Shown: positions 5,125-6,491 of the stretch, piece after piece | How the letters are laid out: each line of letters begins with the position of its first letter | Numbering within the stretch: position 1 is the stretch's first letter | Source of the DNA: Paracoccaceae bacterium | GTDB lineage: Bacteria > Pseudomonadota > Alphaproteobacteria > Rhodobacterales > Rhodobacteraceae | NCBI GenBank assembly: GCA_003545125.1 | Contig: DQCI01000066.1 | Coordinates: 4,906-11,396 of the forward strand | Direction of reading: 5' to 3' | Length of the DNA stretch: 6,491 nucleotides | The notes under the pieces: model-generated | What the model saw: only the letters and a program-made list of their open reading frames with translations | The model's database searches: none | What the model was told of the DNA's origin: nothing | Program-made: the position numbers and the translations under genes

Positions 5125-6483
5125 ATGTCTGGCGAGCGTCCTGTCGCCAACCGTTGGTTGGTAGTGTTCGGAGCCGTGCTGATGCAACTCAGTCTCGGCG
5201 CAATCTATGCCTGGTCGGTGTTTACCCCGTCGCTGATCGCGGCGGGCTGGAGCCGGGTGGAGACCCAGGTGGTCTTTGGCGTCGGTCTCGCGGCTTTTGC
5301 ATTGGTGATGGTTGTGGCCGGGCGGCTTTTGGTCCGGTTCGGGCCGCGCAAGCTGGCGATGGCGGGCGGCGCGGTGCTGGGGCTTGGCTATGTCGTTGCC
5401 GGGCTCGGCGGCGCGACCAACTTCTGGGTCGTGTTGATCGGGGTCGGAGTGATCGGCGGGGCCGGGATCGGCCTTGGCTACGTGGTCCCGATCGCCGTCG
5501 GCATGCGCTGGTTCCCGGACAAGAAAGGCATGATCACCGGGCTCGCGGTGGCCGGTTTCGGCTTCGGTGCGATGGGCTGGGTCAAGCTCGCGGGCTCCTG
5601 GGGCCAGCTGATCGAGAACGTCGGCCTGGCGCAGACCTTCGTGATCTACGGTTTCGCCTATGCCGCGCTGATCTGGATCGGCGCGATCTGGATGCGGATG
5701 CCGCCGAAGGGCTGGGCGCCCAAGGGCTTCACGCAAGTGGCGACCACCGCGTCGGGCGGCGAGAACTATACGCTGGTCGAAATGCTGCGCACGCCGCAAT
5801 TCTACCTCGTCTTCCTGATTTTCGCCGTTGGCGCCGGCGCTGGGCTGATGTCGATCGGGCTGATGAAGCTGTACCCGATCGAGGCGCTGGAGGCGTCGGG
5901 CTATTCCACCATCGAGGCGAGCGCGATCGCGGGCACGGCGATGGCGGTGTTCTTCTCGCTTGCCAACGGGCTCGGACGGATCCTCTGGGGGATGGTGTCT
6001 GACAAGCTCGGGCGCAAGATGTCGATCCTGGTGATGACCGGCACCCAGGCGGTGTTCCTGTTCGCCTTCACCGCGATGGCAGGCACGCCCTGGATGCTGT
6101 ACCTCGGGGCAACGCTGATCGGCTTCAACTATGGCGGCGCGTTCGCGCTGTTCCCGGCGATCACCGCCGATCTGTTCGGCAATGACCGGGTGGGGCAGAA
6201 CTACCCCTATGTCTTCCTGAGCTACGGCGTCGGCGGCATCGTCTTTCCGATCCTCGGTGGCATGTTGGGCGATCTTGGGAACTTCCCGCTCGCCTTCTCG
6301 ATTACCGGGGCGGCCTGTCTTGTCGGAGCCGGGGCGGCGGTGCTGATTCGCACGCCGGACCATGAGGAGGCCAAGCATCACTTCTCGGGGCACGGGTTCA
6401 TGCACCAGATGCATTGGGACACTCTCGAGGAGGTTGTCGACCACGCGCTGCACCCCGATCACTACAAGCGGATGGACAAATAG
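5125..6483 (+). CDS. OFA-family (oxalate/formate antiporter-like) MFS transporter
   Basis: 452 residues, inner membrane, about 12 membrane segments in two halves. Family knowledge: OFA members of the major facilitator superfamily exchange or import small carboxylates; OxlT is the type case, but most members have unproven substrates. Seen here: the family N terminus NRWLVVFGAVLMQLSLGAIY then AWSVFTPSL (9-37), the loop 2-3 motif GRLLVRFGPRK (66-76), GMRWFPDKKGMITGL (TM4-5), a central loop at about 192-215, YTLVEMLRTPQFYLVF opening the second half, and NGLGRILWGMVSDKLGRK (281-298), the second-half counterpart. The likely TM11 (363-381, SYGVGGIVFPILGG) has no lysine where, as I recall, OxlT carries its key Lys355, so oxalate should not be assumed. 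The cytoplasmic tail from 410 has nine histidines in its last 40 residues. The ATG at 5125 follows AAGGAG (5114-5119) by five bases. The 95-codon upstream extension is not coding. It is probably transcribed alone. Confidence 0.88.
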   Translation: MSGERPVANRWLVVFGAVLMQLSLGAIYAWSVFTPSLIAAGWSRVETQVVFGVGLAAFALVMVVAGRLLVRFGPRKLAMAGGAVLGLGYVVAGLGGATNFWVVLIGVGVIGGAGIGLGYVVPIAVGMRWFPDKKGMITGLAVAGFGFGAMGWVKLAGSWGQLIENVGLAQTFVIYGFAYAALIWIGAIWMRMPPKGWAPKGFTQVATTASGGENYTLVEMLRTPQFYLVFLIFAVGAGAGLMSIGLMKLYPIEALEASGYSTIEASAIAGTAMAVFFSLANGLGRILWGMVSDKLGRKMSILVMTGTQAVFLFAFTAMAGTPWMLYLGATLIGFNYGGAFALFPAITADLFGNDRVGQNYPYVFLSYGVGGIVFPILGGMLGDLGNFPLAFSITGAACLVGAGAAVLIRTPDHEEAKHHFSGHGFMHQMHWDTLEEVVDHALHPDHYKRMDK

Positions 6484-6491
6484 CCGCTTCG

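Noticed and set aside
4807..6462. 551-codon open frame on the minus strand antisense to the transporter gene
   Set aside because: It mirrors the transporter codons, is rich in His, Arg, Asp and Gln without any family resemblance, and has no membrane or domain features.
1..6491. Mobile elements, tRNA/rRNA, toxin-antitoxin or defence genes
   Set aside because: I saw no transposase or integrase motifs, no target-site duplications around a cargo gene, no tRNA-like cloverleaf with a T-loop, and no defence-type domains.

Overview
The window reads as chromosomal DNA of a high-GC alphaproteobacterium, most likely a member of the Rhodobacterales (Rhodobacteraceae/Paracoccaceae). The basis is the strong GC bias at third codon positions, the alphaproteobacterial form of the DUF177/YceD protein (no C-terminal cysteine cluster), a BamE-like lipoprotein divergent from it, an OlsB ornithine lipid acyltransferase and a Uup-type ABC-F protein. 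The genus cannot be named from this sequence alone. I see no insertion sequence, prophage, CRISPR array, tRNA or rRNA.

Layout: 1-197 holds no gene but has a 20-bp direct repeat whose copies can fold. A DUF177/YceD gene (198-758, minus) is divergent from a bamE-like lipoprotein gene (847-1311, plus). bamE converges on msrB (1364-1831, minus), with a GC-rich inverted repeat between the two stop codons. msrB is divergent from olsB (1932-2693, plus). Immediately after olsB lie three 20-bp palindromes at an exact 23-bp period, followed by a promoter that appears to start transcription at the ATG of a uup-like ABC-F gene (2817-4646, plus). A 478-bp gap follows, containing a GC-rich 22-bp tandem repeat. 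The last gene is an OFA-family (oxalate/formate antiporter-like) MFS transporter (5125-6483, plus) with a histidine-rich C-terminal tail.

The genes are mostly housekeeping and are not an obvious single operon: envelope biogenesis (bamE, olsB), methionine sulfoxide repair (msrB), a 50S/rRNA-linked DUF177 gene, a translation- or DNA-repair-associated ABC-F ATPase, and a carboxylate-type transporter. Nothing in the coding content is a clear new system. The most unusual signals are non-coding: the triple palindrome at 2695-2780, the 22-bp array at 4654-4785 and the duplicated foldable element at 114-163.
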